A stretch of 64,000 bases of DNA, taken from assembly GCA_013180625.2 (NCBI GenBank), contig SNVD02009916.1, positions 248,001-312,000 of the forward strand, in the 5' to 3' direction. This stretch comes from Boswellia sacra (Eukaryota; Streptophyta; Magnoliopsida; Sapindales; Burseraceae). Shown in pieces: positions 1 through 11,990 of this stretch; positions within the stretch are counted from its first letter, which is position 1; every line of letters starts with the position of its first letter. The position numbers and the translations under genes were made by a program. The notes beneath the pieces are model-generated. The model was not told the origin of the DNA and did not search any database. It was given only the letters and a program-made list of their open reading frames with translations.

Positions 1-929
1 GGAGCTAGGGTTGACATAAAAATTGTCTTTCCATGATTAAGAATTTTGAAGGAGTGAAATAAGGCTTTCCAGGAATATAAGAGTGGTATGTTTCTAATAT
101 GATGAGGTGGGAGATCAAGGAGAGTAATATATGATTATGAGGTGGACAAACTAATCATCTTAGATTATTTTCTGAAATGGAAATGGATCTTCGTAATTGT
201 GGTTAACTGACAGCCGAAGCTGTTAAGGTCAGAATGATGCAACAGTGATGGAAGTATAGAGGAACTATACTAGCAAATGATGTAACTAGAAAGTTTTGTG
301 ATGCCACTGCCAGTGGCATTTGCTTTTGGGGTGATCTCAGTGACACGAGAGCCCACTTATTGCTTGCATGATTAAATTAATTAATTTCTTCTACCAAATT
401 ATCCATAATGAAGAATATTTTTTGTGAAAATGGTTTTGTCTGTAATTATTTATTTATTATTATTATTATTTTTTGACACAGGTCGCTTAAGAGTATGATT
501 TGTGTGATGAGTACTTTTATGAAGAATACCAAAGTTATGAGTATGATTTTTCTTTTTGTAGGTCATTTAAAAGTTGAAGGGGGGATTGATAAGAGTTGAA
601 TAACTTTTTTATGTTTGTTTATGATGCACTTAATTGTGATTTGTGATGGATAATTATAACTTTATAGTGTTTGTTCGTTTGTTTGTGATGATTCTGACGA
701 ACTTATTCTAAGTCATCCATAATTTCGGAATGTGATGCATGTTTATTTGAGATTTGATGGACTTTATTTTTATTAATTTTGTTGTATTTGAATTATTAAA
801 GTTGTTTTCTTATGGTAGACTGTAGTTATATTGCATTTGAAGTTTGTATGATTTCTTGGTATTTAATTTGTTTAATTTAGTATTTTTTTTACATCTTTTT
901 TCATTTAAAAATATGTTTTAATGTATAAT
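1..929. other. Intergenic, no gene recognised
   Basis: Translations on both strands are broken and no coding family is recognisable. The only structured spot is a purine run at 576-585 followed by TG at 587, which looks like a retrotransposon polypurine tract beside an LTR start. No matching second LTR or internal region was found, so this is at most a relic. Confidence 0.4.
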
Positions 930-1348
930 CATGTCATAATCGTGTTATAAATGTATAACGTGTCATAATCGTGTCAATCATATAAACGTGTCTTAATCGT
1001 GTTAGACGGGTTGTGTTCATGTTAGTTTATTATTCATGTTAGTGTGTCGTGTTACCCGTTTAATAATCCTGTTAGATGTGTCGTGATCGTGTCAATCGAG
1101 TCGTGTCAATCATGTAAACGTGTTTTAATCGTGTTAGACGGGTCGTGTTCGTATCGTGTCGAGCTGTGACACGATAAAGATTGACCTAACATGAACATGA
1201 CCCATTTATTATTCGTGTTAGCGTATCGTGTTCGTGTTGAGTCTTAGTGACACGAATAATAAACGGATCGTGTTCGTGTTGGGTCAATCTTTATCGTGTC
1301 ACAGCTTGACACGACACGAACACGACCCGCGAACACGAATTGCCACTC
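930..1348. repeat. GTGT-rich foldback/MITE-like repeat
   Basis: The stretch is built from CGTGTT/CGTGTC words. A long imperfect palindrome is centred near 1230: the arm at 1166-1186 (GTGACACGATAAAGATTGACC without its last base fits within a 20-base motif) is the exact reverse complement of 1282-1302, and the similarity continues inward. A 48-bp direct duplication precedes it (971-1018 and 1103-1150). No flanking gene uses it. It is most likely a non-autonomous DNA transposon; superfamily not determined. Confidence 0.6.
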
Positions 1349-1900
1349 CTAAATATATATAATAGATTTGGATAAGATATAATACTGTACTATGTTTAGT
1401 ATAAATATGAATAAATAAGAATATATGTAATATGATTTTCAAATTTTATTTAGATTATTCTAAATAAATATATAATACATGTTAAATACATATAAATATT
1501 AATTTTAAATTAATAAATAATTTTTATTTGTAATTAATCAGTAAAATATTTTATCATTATTAATTTTATATCATCAGTGCTTGTAAAATTAAACTGAATT
1601 AAAATTTATTTACCATTTTTATATTTAATTAATAAATAAAACTCTAAATTTATTATCTTAATAATATTTAATATTTAAAAAAATTAATAAAATCTTAGCA
1701 GTTGGCCAGTTCCTTATCGTGCCTTAATAAATGGATGTAGGCGAGTTAACTTGTGCTGTCCTATGCCATGCTATGTTGCATATGAAATGGGCCTATAGAG
1801 GATTTCCAAAAATTGCTCGATCATAACTAGCAAAATGGAAAACTTCAATCTCCCCAAACACCCAGCATACAAGGAATTGAAGAAAGATGCATAGATAGTC
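1349..1900. other. AT-rich intergenic stretch
   Basis: Very AT-rich to about 1690, then mixed sequence with no sustained reading frame. A short frame starting at the ATG at 1834 (MENFNLPKHPAYKELKKDA) ends after 19 codons. It could be a scrap of a first exon but is too short to name. Confidence 0.35.
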
Positions 1901-3105
1901 AAGGGGGCTGCTATCCGGACTCTCGCAATTTAAGAAACATCGGACTTCAAACATTGTTCATTGGATTTATCCCATAGCTCTTGTTAGTCTTTTCTCTTCA
2001 ACTCTGAAAAACTACGGGTAGCCTCCAATTGCTCGCAGTCATTATCCTATTTGCATTAAGTATTATATTATTATATTCTTATTTTAATAAATTTACTTTT
2101 TTATATATTATTAAACAAGTCAAGACACTAATGACCAAGGACAACTTCAATTCAATCAGGAAGAAATATATTTTTATGGGTTAATTATTGCCTAATTCGA
2201 AACAATATTTTCTTGATTGAACAAAAAAATATTTTATTAAAATAATTCACACACTATGAGGCACCACAACCTTATTTGAAAACCTGGAACAAGATTTTGT
2301 TGATCGAACAAAAAAATATTATTTAAATGATTCTGACACTACGAAGCAGCAAATCTTGTTACTATACTATTTGAAGACCGAGTAGTTAACATTGTCACCC
2401 CTAACATTTGGACGAAGTAACACTTTTCTCCCAAACTTTCACGAAATAACATACAGGTCTTAATTTTTAAATACCGTTAATTCGTCCGTTAAACATATTG
2501 AGAATAGACAATTTATCCTTCTTTATATTATAAGATTTATTCATTTATTTCTCTTTATAATAGAGAAAAATTTTAAAACATTAATTTTTATTTACAAACT
2601 ATTTTTTTAAAATGGTTTATTTGCAAACCATTTTCTTTTTAAATTTTAATTTAAAAAATACAAAATTTTAAAAAAATAAAAATTAGAAAGAAAACCGGTT
2701 GGAATGCCATTTTTATATCTACAAACCATTTTCTTTTTAATTTTTATTTTTAAAAAACCCCTTTTTATAAACCACTTATACAAACCATTTTCTATAAAAT
2801 TTAAAAAAATATGAATTTTTCAAGTTCCTTTGGTATTTTTAAAATTGATCTCCTTTATAAAGAGAAATAAATAAAAAATCTTATAATATAAATAAGGGCA
2901 AAATTGTCCTCCCGCAATATGTTTAACGGATTGATTAACGGTACTTGGAAATTACGGACTTGTATGTTACTTCGTCGAAGGCTGGGAGGAGAGTGTTACT
3001 TCACCTAAACGTTGAGGGTGATAATGTTAATTACTCTATGAAGACCTGAAGCAATGCACAAAACTGTCAGTTTTTCCAAAAAACCAATTCCTATTATTCA
3101 AACAT
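1901..3105 (+). repeat. Left long terminal inverted repeat of the Mutator-like element
   Basis: Pairs with 55940-56507 on the opposite strand. Shared landmarks are CTCTGAAAA(A/G) near 2005 and 56393, the ATTAAACAAGTCAAGACA block near 2110 and 56280, and the repeated AACAAAAAAATAT blocks. It contains two copies of a roughly 95-bp unit, as does the right arm. It is interrupted by a 657-bp MITE (2380-3036). Confidence 0.6.
2380..3036. mobile_element. 657-bp MITE with about 200-bp terminal inverted repeats
   Basis: Begins GAGTAGTTAACATTGTCACC and ends with the near-exact reverse complement (GAGTAATTAACATTATCACC when read on the minus strand). The inverted similarity continues about 200 bp inward, including TTCTCTTTATA and ATATTATAAGAT on both arms. 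It is flanked by TGAAGACC at 2372-2379 and 3039-3046, within a 9-10 bp imperfect duplication, as expected for a Mutator-type insertion. No coding capacity. The inverted copy of this region at 55.9-56.5 kb lacks the insertion and reads straight through ATTTGAAGACC, showing the empty site. Confidence 0.85.
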
Positions 3106-3587
3106 CTGTTTGTTTGTTTTTTTATTTTGTGGGTGTGGTAGGACAATTATAGGACAATCATTTTTATATTTGCATAAAATTTTAACAAAATCAATCATTT
3201 TCAATTAATGTAGTATATGTTATTATATTTATATTATAATTAGAGTGAACAATGGGTCAATAAAGTAATGTTAGTTAATAATATACAAGAATTTGTGCAT
3301 ATAATTATTTCTGTATAGAAATTACTTAGAAATTAATTATATTTTGATACTAATAAATAAAGCAAAAAATTCTTACTAGGGAGGGAAATTTGGGTTTCAA
3401 CAAATTGATTAATTAATAGCAATATATAAATTACAATTAATATTTTTGATCATATTTTAATTGTTTTCTTAAATAAAATTTAAAATCACAAAATGGACTA
3501 ATCCAATCTTTCCATTGGTGGAATTAATCAATAATAATTTTATTGTTTATTATTATTTAAAAATAAAAAAGACGAGGTGGTCAAACA
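3106..3587. other. AT-rich interior of the Mutator-like element
   Basis: No reading frame or family is recognised. It ends with AAACA (3583-3587), the left target duplication of Sirevirus A. Confidence 0.4.
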
Positions 3588-4401
3588 TGTAAGTTCTGAA
3601 GCTACAGACGTAGTTACGTAAAATAAAATTATAGCAGTTGAATCAGATGTAACGAAACAGAAGTAAAATTGCACATAGGAGATTAACATGGTTCAACTGT
3701 AGCCAGCCTACGTCCACTGACAGTCAAGCTGCAATTCATTATAATGTTCACGTCCACAAGGACTAGGATTTTACAACTGATGAACTCCCCATTCACTCAA
3801 CTCACCTATCCTATATAAACAATACTTTAATGTCCTAGAATTCCATCCATAGCAAACCAACTTCCTATCCTTGCTACATTTCCCATAATTTGAGTCCCTC
3901 TCAAATTGTATTATACGTTCCTAATGCGATAACCTTACTCTTCTAGTTAATCACAAACATGATAAGTGAATAAGACCTATCACACTCAAGCTAAACTTAT
4001 ATAGCTTGCTAACAAAAACGTTACTCAACATAGTCAAAACACTTCTAGTTTCTCTACAACTTGTCCGGCAAATTTTCCTTATTGAATAAGGATTCTTCAA
4101 GATCTTTACTAATAATAATTATCCTACAAATCTGACACATATAAGAAAGATAAATTACGGTAGGATATTGAATAAATCAACAATATAAATCCATTCCTAA
4201 AGTGAGATAAAATCAATACTTGCCTAAAGTAAATCCAAATTCTAGAAACTATTTCCAGTTAAGTTACACATAACTGAATCAATTAAAAAAAGGAAAGTAA
4301 AGTTAAATAATGTAAGATTTATTTTCTCCCTAAATGCCAACACATCAATGCCACATGAAGTCATAAGGACACACGGTAATCCAAGTGGCATTGTTCTAAC
4401 A
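3588..4401 (-). repeat. Sirevirus A 3' LTR
   Basis: 814 bp, beginning TGTAAGTTCTG and ending TTCTAACA in plus orientation. It is directly followed by a minus-strand polypurine tract (plus ATCTCCCCC at 4402-4410), which marks it as the 3' LTR of a minus-strand element. It aligns along its length with 41330-41655 plus 43671-44123. Confidence 0.9.
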
Positions 4402-5863
4402 ATCTCCCCCTCTGGCATTTTGTGAGAAAAACACAAAGTAAAATAACTTGCGTAAAATCAATTAGTAATAGCATGACTATAACAGGGAAACAAATCAGAA
4501 TTGCATTAAAGTAGTTACAAAAATTAATGTGCAAAAGAAATTGGGTCAATCAATTTTAGCAAAGTTCATACAAACCAAGCAAACACAAATAAGCAACTAA
4601 GTTCACAACAACAAAAATAAAAACAGATAGTAACATCTTCCCCTACGTTAATTGCTCCCCCTAAATAAGTTCTTCTCCCCCTCAACATAAAACATCAAAA
4701 ACAAAAAGAAGTCAACCAGAAGAAAGCAAAACAACAGCCTAACAACGCATACTTCTGCTCTACCTAGTCTTTCTACTACCTCTTTTTTCTTCACAAAGTG
4801 CCAAAGAGCACTATTTTTGGTGCAAGAAGACCTTCTGGGTAAGAATCTGGGCTTCAGACAATGACCACTTGTCCTTGGCCTTTGTCTTGTGGAAGTTGCT
4901 AGTGGTGAAGAAACTGAAACAGACTGCTCAAAGGTAGTAGTTGTCACGGTAACGAGAGTTTTAGCTATTTCCTTAGCTTGTTGAGCTGCAACCTCTGGCT
5001 TAAGAAAGGACATATGCAGCAATGCAGCAGCTACAGCAACTGGTAGAGAAATATCCTTGTCAACTAAAGTGGAGGAGGAATGATGATATGCTACAGGTGA
5101 TGGAGATGGAGATGAAACTTGTTCAACTGTAGGGTGAGAGACTGGAGCAATTAGATCAGTTGTGGGGGGTTCAGTTGGGATAATGGGAGGTACAATATCA
5201 ACTGGAATCGCAATAGAAATGTCTAATGATTCTTGTTGTGTGGCTAATGGAATAGGACTGACTGGAGGTGGGATAGCAAGGGAATGGCTTATGTTAACTC
5301 GAGAAGTAGAAGGACTTGTAGTTGCTAAAACTTGTCTTGCTAAAGAGAATCTGCAAGATGCTTTAACAAAAATTCATGATGAGCTTGCACTTTGCATCAT
5401 TCTCTTTTGGCTGCTCCATTAGCTTTTGCTGATTAATCAAAATCTGTTGTGGTTGCTGCAAAACTAAAGCAAGAGTGTTAGACAAATTTTGTAGGGTATC
5501 CTACACAGAATCTAGTGATTACTTAGGCGTCATCCTAGCCTTTTTTGGAGTAGGTTCAACTTCCTCTCCTTCTTTTTCTTCTTCTTCATCAGCTTGAGGA
5601 TCAAGTTCAAGATCCTCCTCATCATCCTCTCTTGGCTAACCCCTTACTATTTTCATAAAACCACTAGTTATAGAGGACTCTAAAGGCTCCATAACATCAT
5701 CAGCTTCAAGTTCAATTCTATTTTTCATCAAAATTCCCATTATGAGACAAAGGAAATACAACCTTTAAGAATGATCTTTAGCTGCAACAACTACGTAATC
5801 ATAAATCATTCTCAAATTAATATTTTTATTCTTACCTAACCAATACAAAAACATAGCTTTATC
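4402..5863 (-). pseudogene. 3' part of Sirevirus A accessory ORF, decayed
   Basis: Lies between the polypurine tract and the insertion point of element C. Minus-strand translation gives an acidic E/D-rich stretch around 5540-5640 and a Ser/Thr/Arg/Pro-rich tail around 4790-5020, interrupted by stops. It continues the frame that starts at 29439 and is split at 5863/28643 by element C. Sireviruses are known to carry an extra coding region between pol and the 3' LTR. Its function is unknown. Confidence 0.5.
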
Positions 5864-7719
5864 TATGAACGGGACTTTCATCCCGTTCGAGCATTTGCGA
5901 CTGTGACACTGTGTCAAAGCCTCTTTCGAGACTTAAGGAAACACAAACAAGCATGGGCACGTTTGGAGAAAGGAGTTGCCACCTAGTTATTCAATTGGGA
6001 AGTAATGGGGGTAATCTGACCCCTCGCTTTGGGACCTAAATTACCTTCATCCCTTTAGAGATGGGTTTATGAAGCAAGGTACGAGTCTTTCGACTAGTCC
6101 AGATGTAAATCCGACCTTTACTTGGGAAATACCAAATAAAAATAGCTCGTGTTGTTGCTTAGTTTGCTTAGATTGTTTGTTTCATGCACGCATTTTTGTT
6201 TTTATCTTCATTAGTCATGTGGGGTGATTATTCAATCCAATAGCAATTGTAAACATCCGTGGAAAGAGGGAGGAGAATAGATTACATTTCCATCATACAT
6301 GGGGAAGGGGAGAGGATTACAATAGTTGTTATTCAACAATAAAAATATTCTATACATTCATATACATTCGAAACTCAATCAATGATGAATTCTTTACCAC
6401 TATATGCGAGTCTATTCAATGTCTATTAAGCTTCAATTCATGTATTAAATCATTCATTCCTAGTGATGGTCCCTCACATCAATGTGAGTCCACCACTAAT
6501 CCATGGCATCAAACAATTACACTTCTATAATACAAACATTCACACATTATAAATCATATAAAGTCATAATCTATTATCATGGTATTCTAGCCTAGATTTG
6601 ATAAAGTCTATCATGGCAATTCTACATATTGCTATTCTAATATTATTCATATCAATTCATGGCATTTCTAGCCTAATCACAGTTATCTTGGCATATTCTA
6701 GCCTAAACATGGCATTCATGGCATATTCTAGCCAAATTCTAGCAATTGAAATCAATCATAGCATCCAAGGGCAAAACGATAATTCTTACCTATTTTATGC
6801 TATTTCCTGGCATACAACAAAGCAGATATAAGTCTTCCTTAGTATGATTCTAATCATGTGCTCCTAAGCATGATTCTAAGCATTTGCAAAGAAATTAAAT
6901 TCCTAAGCATGATTCTAATAAAGAAGGGATAGCGGACCTACCTCGACATGCTTATTCATCTTGCAAAACAAACAAAAGTTAAAACAATTTATAATAACCC
7001 TAGCATACTTCTAAGCAACAAAATAATTCATAACATGCTTATTCTAAGCATAAATTAACCTAAGCATGATTAATTCTAAGTAAGAAAAACAAATAAGAAA
7101 ATATAAATTAAGAAGAAGAGAAAACTGCTCTTAGGATGTACCCTTTCCGAGTTTAGAGCAATATAAAACGTCTGAAAAAATATTAGACTAGAAAAGACTC
7201 CTTGAAATTCTCACAAGTGTGTCCTAGAGGAAGAGAGAGAAAGTTTCTGGATGCCTTGAGAAGTGTACTCAAGGTGTGCTTATATAGGCTTTCCTTGAAG
7301 TGAAAAAGTGATTAAAAAAAACCAATATGGGATTTGTATAAACAATAATGCATGAACAGTACCTCAGAACAGTGTATTTATTGTTTGGCCCTTCATATTT
7401 TACAGTTTTGTAATGCAGTCCATTCTAACCTTTATGTATTCATTTGCTTATAACTTTTTGAGTTCAACTCCGATTTGTGATCCATAAATTTCTACGAAAA
7501 CTAGATATTCGTAGATTCGCAACGGTATATGATTTACCATCAGACTCCTCTTGGATTATTTTATGTGATTTTTTAAAGTTATACACAAGTTTTTAAGGCC
7601 CTTCACCAACTTCTTCTTACCCTTCTCTTCATGACTCTCACGAGCATGCATTTTGTTCATTTTTTTGCTCAGCATTCATCTTTATTCTATCATCGAGCCT
7701 AAAAAATTCAGTGTCTACA
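5864..7719 (-). repeat. Element C 3' LTR
   Basis: 1856 bp from TATGAACGGG to GTGTCTACA. The first TG is TA here but TG in the other copy (26849), a likely G-to-A change. It carries many copies of CTAAGCATGATTCTAA-like and GGCA(T/A)TTCTAGCCTA-like words at 6575-7090, a TATA-like CTATATAAG on the minus strand at about 7279-7287, and LTR-internal AGTTGCCACCTAGTTATT typical of this lineage. Confidence 0.8.
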
Positions 7720-7730
7720 ATTTGCCCCCT
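7720..7730 (-). other. Element C polypurine tract
   Basis: Minus-strand AGGGGGCAAAT directly before the 3' LTR end, the expected plus-strand priming site of an LTR element on this strand. Confidence 0.7.
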
Positions 7731-7865
7731 AATTTGGAGAGGTTTATGAGACACAAAAGTCAACAAAGTACTCTTTCTTCGTCTTTCTTTCTTCCGTCTC
7801 AACATCCTCGACTTTGTCCTCCTTTTTTGAGACTCTTTTATCATTTCCTTCTATTCATACAAAAA

Positions 7866-8430
7866 ATGGGTCCATTCAAGGACAAATGTACCCATCTAAG
7901 GGTTGGGGTGCCTGTCCAAGGGTGAATGTGCTTATCTAAGGCGAGTGTACCTATTCAAGAGTTGAGGTGCCCTTCCAAGGGTGAAGATGCCTATCTAAGG
8001 CGAGTGTGCCCATCTAAGGGCGAATGTGCCTATTCAATGGCTAATATGCCTATCTAGGGGCACATGTACCCATTCAAGCATCAGGAAGCATCCTTATGAT
8101 GCTTGTAATAAAATACTCTTCGGTGTACCTACGTCTTAGGGTTTCTAACACTCTTTAGTGTACATACTTCTTATGGTTTGGTAACACTCTTCAGTGCACC
8201 TATTTTAAGGGCTTCAAACACTCTTAAGTGTACCTGTTTCTTAGGGTTTTCAACATCTTCAGTGCGCTTCCTCTTAGGGCTTGTGCCTATTCTAAGGGCT
8301 TAAAACATTTTTAAGTGCACCTACTTCTCAGGGTTTTCAACACTCTTCAATGCGCCTTTTGTTAAGGCTAGTGCCTATTTTAAGGGCTTAAAACACTCTT
8401 AAGTGCACCGACTTCTTAGGGTTTCCTTCT
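7866..8430. repeat. Two tandem-repeat blocks in the 3' untranslated part of C
   Basis: At about 7866-8075, near-copies of TGCCTATCTAAGGGCGAGTG (units 20-25 bp). At about 8110-8430, repeats built on CACTCTTAAGTGCACCTACTT and TCTTAGGGTTTTCAACA (units roughly 50-60 bp). No stable reading frame. Tandem repeats between pol and 3' LTR are common in Tat elements. Confidence 0.65.
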
Positions 8431-9282
8431 AATGCATGCCCATCAGGAAAACTTCTGTCATGTACTGTTTTGCGATCTTTAAACCTTCTTATTCTTTAAG
8501 CCTTCGGCTAAGTATTCTTCATTCATCTTTGATCTCTTCAGATTTTGCATTTGTTAGGTTTCATGCCCATCTTCTGAGTATTCTTCATGCTTCCTTAGTC
8601 TCTCAGATTTCGTATTCAATGGGTTTCATGCCCAAGCTTCTATTCTTTTCAATCTACTAGGGAAAATCTTTTGATTTATCATGTTCTGATGTTCTTTATT
8701 CTCAACTTCTCTTGCATTCACCATTCTCTTCACTAGGGAGTTTCAGATTCTTGGACTTATTATGGATTCTTCCATTTATCTTTGCAAGTTCTTGCAGAAT
8801 TCAAAAATTTCTTGATGATGTAAAATCAATTCAAATTTTTGCCTCGTTTGGTGTATTCTTTAACAAAATTGCTTTTTAGTATTTGGAGGAATTCTTTCAT
8901 GTGATTCTAATCGAAGATTCTATTGACGAAGGTTGGTCTTCTTTCCTTATGAGTTGCTAAATCATTTCCATGGTCGAGCACTAGTCACTGATTTCATCAG
9001 AAATGTCTTGTGGTTATGAGGAATTTTTTTTTCTCTTTTTCTCTTTTTTCTTCTTTCTTTCTCTCTTTGACCGTTTATCAATTGCCCTTCAAACTATCTA
9101 ACTATGAATCTTCTTCAAGTCCTTCTAGGTGAACTTCAAATTTCCTCTTCAAAATTTCTTTTGTAGGGTAGACTTCGAATTCCTTCTTCATTGTGAAACA
9201 AAAGAGATAACTTTTCAAGGTCGACGCCTTCTTTATGGTAGATGCTTTCTTCAAGGGAGATTCTTTCTTCAAGGTGAAAATC
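8431..9282. other. Element C 3' interior, non-coding
   Basis: Pyrimidine-rich plus strand with no recognised domain on either strand. It ends in CTTCT (9283-9287), the target duplication of element D. Confidence 0.4.
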
Positions 9283-9287
9283 CTTCT

Positions 9288-10716
9288 TGATAAGTGTCTA
9301 TTTATATATCATTTTCATATCAATTCGTCCATGTTTCTTTGCTATATTCCTTGGTATTTTTATGTTTTTGTGTGGTTTTTGATGTTTGTAGGAGTTTTGG
9401 AGGAACTTACACAAAATTGGAGTAAAACCCTTCATTTTCACCTCTGCTAGTCAACCAATTTCTTGGAGTTGATTGTATCGATATACAATTAACCGGATAA
9501 CATGCTATATACCATTGAAAAGCTCTCGAAGTCTATTTTCTGGAGAAATTTACGGTTCACGAATTTATGTAGTGTACCGAAAGTTGTGATAAAAATGGTA
9601 TGAGAAGTGTATATTTGTAATTCCATATATCACTGTAGCATGTTATTAAATACGGGGCACTGTAGCAAGTTACTGTAGCAGAGTATTTAAACACATTTTA
9701 GGGTTTTATTTTCATAACTTGAAGAGGGGAAAACGTGGGAGGAGGCTGCATTTCTGGATTTCTCTCATCCCTTGGAGTTCTTGAAGGAGAAAGAAGATTT
9801 TGAAAGAGGAGGAACTACAATTCCAAGAAGATTCATCTACAAAGAAGATTTTCAAAGAATTTGCTAAGTTCTTTCTTTCCTTTTCAATTCTGGAATTTCT
9901 CTGTATTGTATTTGTTATTCTGATTGAATATGTGTAACTAAATCTGAATTGGTTGAGGGTGATTTCAAAGCCCTTGATATGGATTTTGTGAGTTGATTGT
10001 GTAAGAAATTGTTATCCAATTCTCTAATTGAAGTTGCTTGTATTTTCCCATATCTAATGCTTATGATTGCTTACTGATTGTATTTGGAATGGCCAACTGA
10101 ATATAATCTGTTGTTGTCTATTGCTAGATTAGAAATCTTGATCCGTAATTGTCATGAATTTCCAATCATTAGTAGCAAAATTGTGATCAGAGATTGCAAT
10201 TGGAAAATACAACCTAGGTTAAATAATCCGAACTTGTGTGATTATTGCTTAGATCAACCTATCTTTCTCATCGTAATGCTTCTATTGAATTAAACTTAGA
10301 GAGCTTGTTCTAGGTTGTTTAATGGATAGAGATTAAATAAAGAGCTTGTTTTATTTAACAACAAAGTAAGGAAAGATTGGGATAACAGAGCTTGTTGTTA
10401 TCTACGGTTGATAACTTCAATGCTGTAATTGGATTACAATTCTATGTTAATTCACAAATTCATATCTTGTGGCAGAGAAAGAACCCTTAACCAAGTGTCT
10501 CTCATTGAATTTTCAATTCATTTAATATTGTGTTGTGTTATTCTTTATTTGCCTTCGTATTCAGTTTAATTAATCATTCAACAAAACCCCCCATATTTAG
10601 TTTATTGTTGCTGAAAAATAACAAATTTAATTAGAATCAATCCTCGTGGGAACGATATCTTACTCATCACTTTATTACTTGTGCGACTAGTATACTTGCT
10701 AGTTTCGAACGCATCA
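9288..10716 (+). repeat. Element D 5' LTR
   Basis: 1429 bp, TGATAAGTGTC to TTTCGAACGCATCA. A TATA-like TATTTAAA lies at 9684-9691, and transcription would begin shortly downstream. The 71-codon frame at 10078-10293 recurs unchanged in the 3' LTR and has no coding features. Confidence 0.93.
9684..9691 (+). promoter_or_regulatory. Putative TATA box of element D LTR promoter
   Basis: TATTTAAA, identical in the 3' LTR (20813-20820), lying in the GC-poor middle of the LTR. Inferred from position and sequence only. Confidence 0.45.
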
Positions 10717-10721
10717 AGTTT

Positions 10722-10740
10722 TTGGCGCCGTTGCCGGGGA
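10722..10740 (+). other. Element D primer-binding site (tRNA-Asp type)
   Basis: TGGCGCCGTTGCCGGGGA starts six bases after the LTR end. This is the classical Athila-lineage site complementary to the 3' end of tRNA-Asp. Confidence 0.9.
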
Positions 10741-10822
10741 TTGATTTTCTAATCAATTTGTTATTCTGTTTTTACTACTGATTCTTGATTGTTATTTCCT
10801 GATTGTTTGTGTTTAGGCTTTT

Positions 10823-11989
10823 ATGTCCGAGGGAGAAGCGGATCAGCGACTTAAGAGAATTAAGGAGTTTCTCCAATCCTCGAATTTAAGGCTAAATCGT
10901 CAATTTCAACTCCACCTCCAGAATTTGACCTTGCACGACATACTTCCCTCCCATCTTCTTGCAGTTCAATCAAATCTGAATCGGAAGCAATGGCGATGGA
11001 AAACGATCAGACTCTTAAGGAGTTAGCGGCTCCAATTATTGATCAACAACCGCTATGCATAAGCACCAATTTTGAGATAGATTTTGAACTTAAATCTGGA
11101 CTGATTCATCTCTTGCCTACATTTCATGGTTTTGCAGGAGAGGATCCGAACAAACACCTCAAAGAATTTCATGTGGTATGCTCAAGTATGAAGCCAACCG
11201 GCGTTTCTGAAGAGCAAATTAAATTGAGAGCTTTCCCATTCTCATTAGCAGATTCGGCAAAAGATTGGCTATACTATCTACCACCAGGTACCATTACCAC
11301 TTGGAATGAGATGAGTAAACTCTTTTTGGAGAAATACTTTCCAGCCTCGAAAGTTACAAATATTAGAAAAGATATTAGTGGCATTCGACAACACAATGGA
11401 GAATCACTTCATGAATATTGGGAGAGATTTAAAAGGTTATGTGCTAGCTGTCCAAACCACCAAATTAGTGATGGACTCCTAATTCAATATTTCTATGAGG
11501 GTCTCTTACCAATGGAAAGGAGTATCATTGATGCTGCTAGTGGTGGAGCACTAGTTAATAAAACACCGAACGTTGCAAGACGTTTGATTAGTGACATGGC
11601 AGCGAACTCCCAACAATTCAGCAATCAATTTGAGCCACAACTACCAAAAAGAGTAAATGAGGTAAGTACTTCAAATATTGAAAATCAACTTTGTGAACTT
11701 ACCTCTCTTGTAAAAAAAATGGCTGTAGGACATATGCAGCAATCTTATGCATGTGGAGTATGTTCTGCCATGGACCATCCAACCGACATGTGTCCAACTT
11801 TGCAAGAAGGAGATACAGAACAAGCCAATGCCATGGGTGGATTTCCAGGACAACCAAGGCAAAGGTATGACCCTTTCTCCAATACTTACAATGCTGGATG
11901 GAGAGATCACCCTAATTTAAGATATGGGAATCATCAACCAATTGCCCCAAATGCCATACCAAATCGACCACCAGGTTTCAATCAACCAA
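10823..11989 (+). CDS. Element D gag (frameshifted)
   Basis: Structural capsid/nucleocapsid part of the polyprotein. The likely start is the ATG at 10823 (MSEGEADQRLKRIKEF). The frame must change once near 10890-10910 to join the long frame that includes MAMENDQT at 10990. From there the retrotransposon gag domain is clear (LLPTFHGFAGEDPNKHLKEF, FPFSLADSAKDWLYYLPPG, YWERFKRLCASCP). It is followed by a CCHC knuckle CGVCSAMDHPTDMC at about 11752-11793. A second shift near 11980-11992 leads into the protease frame. Recent LTRs but broken frames suggest either decay, movement in trans or unpolished single-base errors. Confidence 0.85.
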
Positions 11990-11990
11990 G

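Noticed and set aside
1834..1890. MENFNLPKHPAYKELKKDA as first exon of an ankyrin gene
   Set aside because: Only 19 codons with no following ankyrin repeat; the intact gene at 58-63 kb has a different start.
6598..6831. 77-codon frame in the element C LTR
   Set aside because: Made of the short GGCATTCTAGCC-type repeats; disrupted in the two other LTR copies.
7866..8430. CRISPR-like spaced repeats
   Set aside because: Units are degenerate, contiguous and in plant retrotransposon sequence; no uniform spacers.
10078..10293. 71-codon frame present identically in both D LTRs (also 21206-21421)
   Set aside because: It lies wholly in LTR sequence, its conservation is explained by LTR identity, and it has no domain or good start context.
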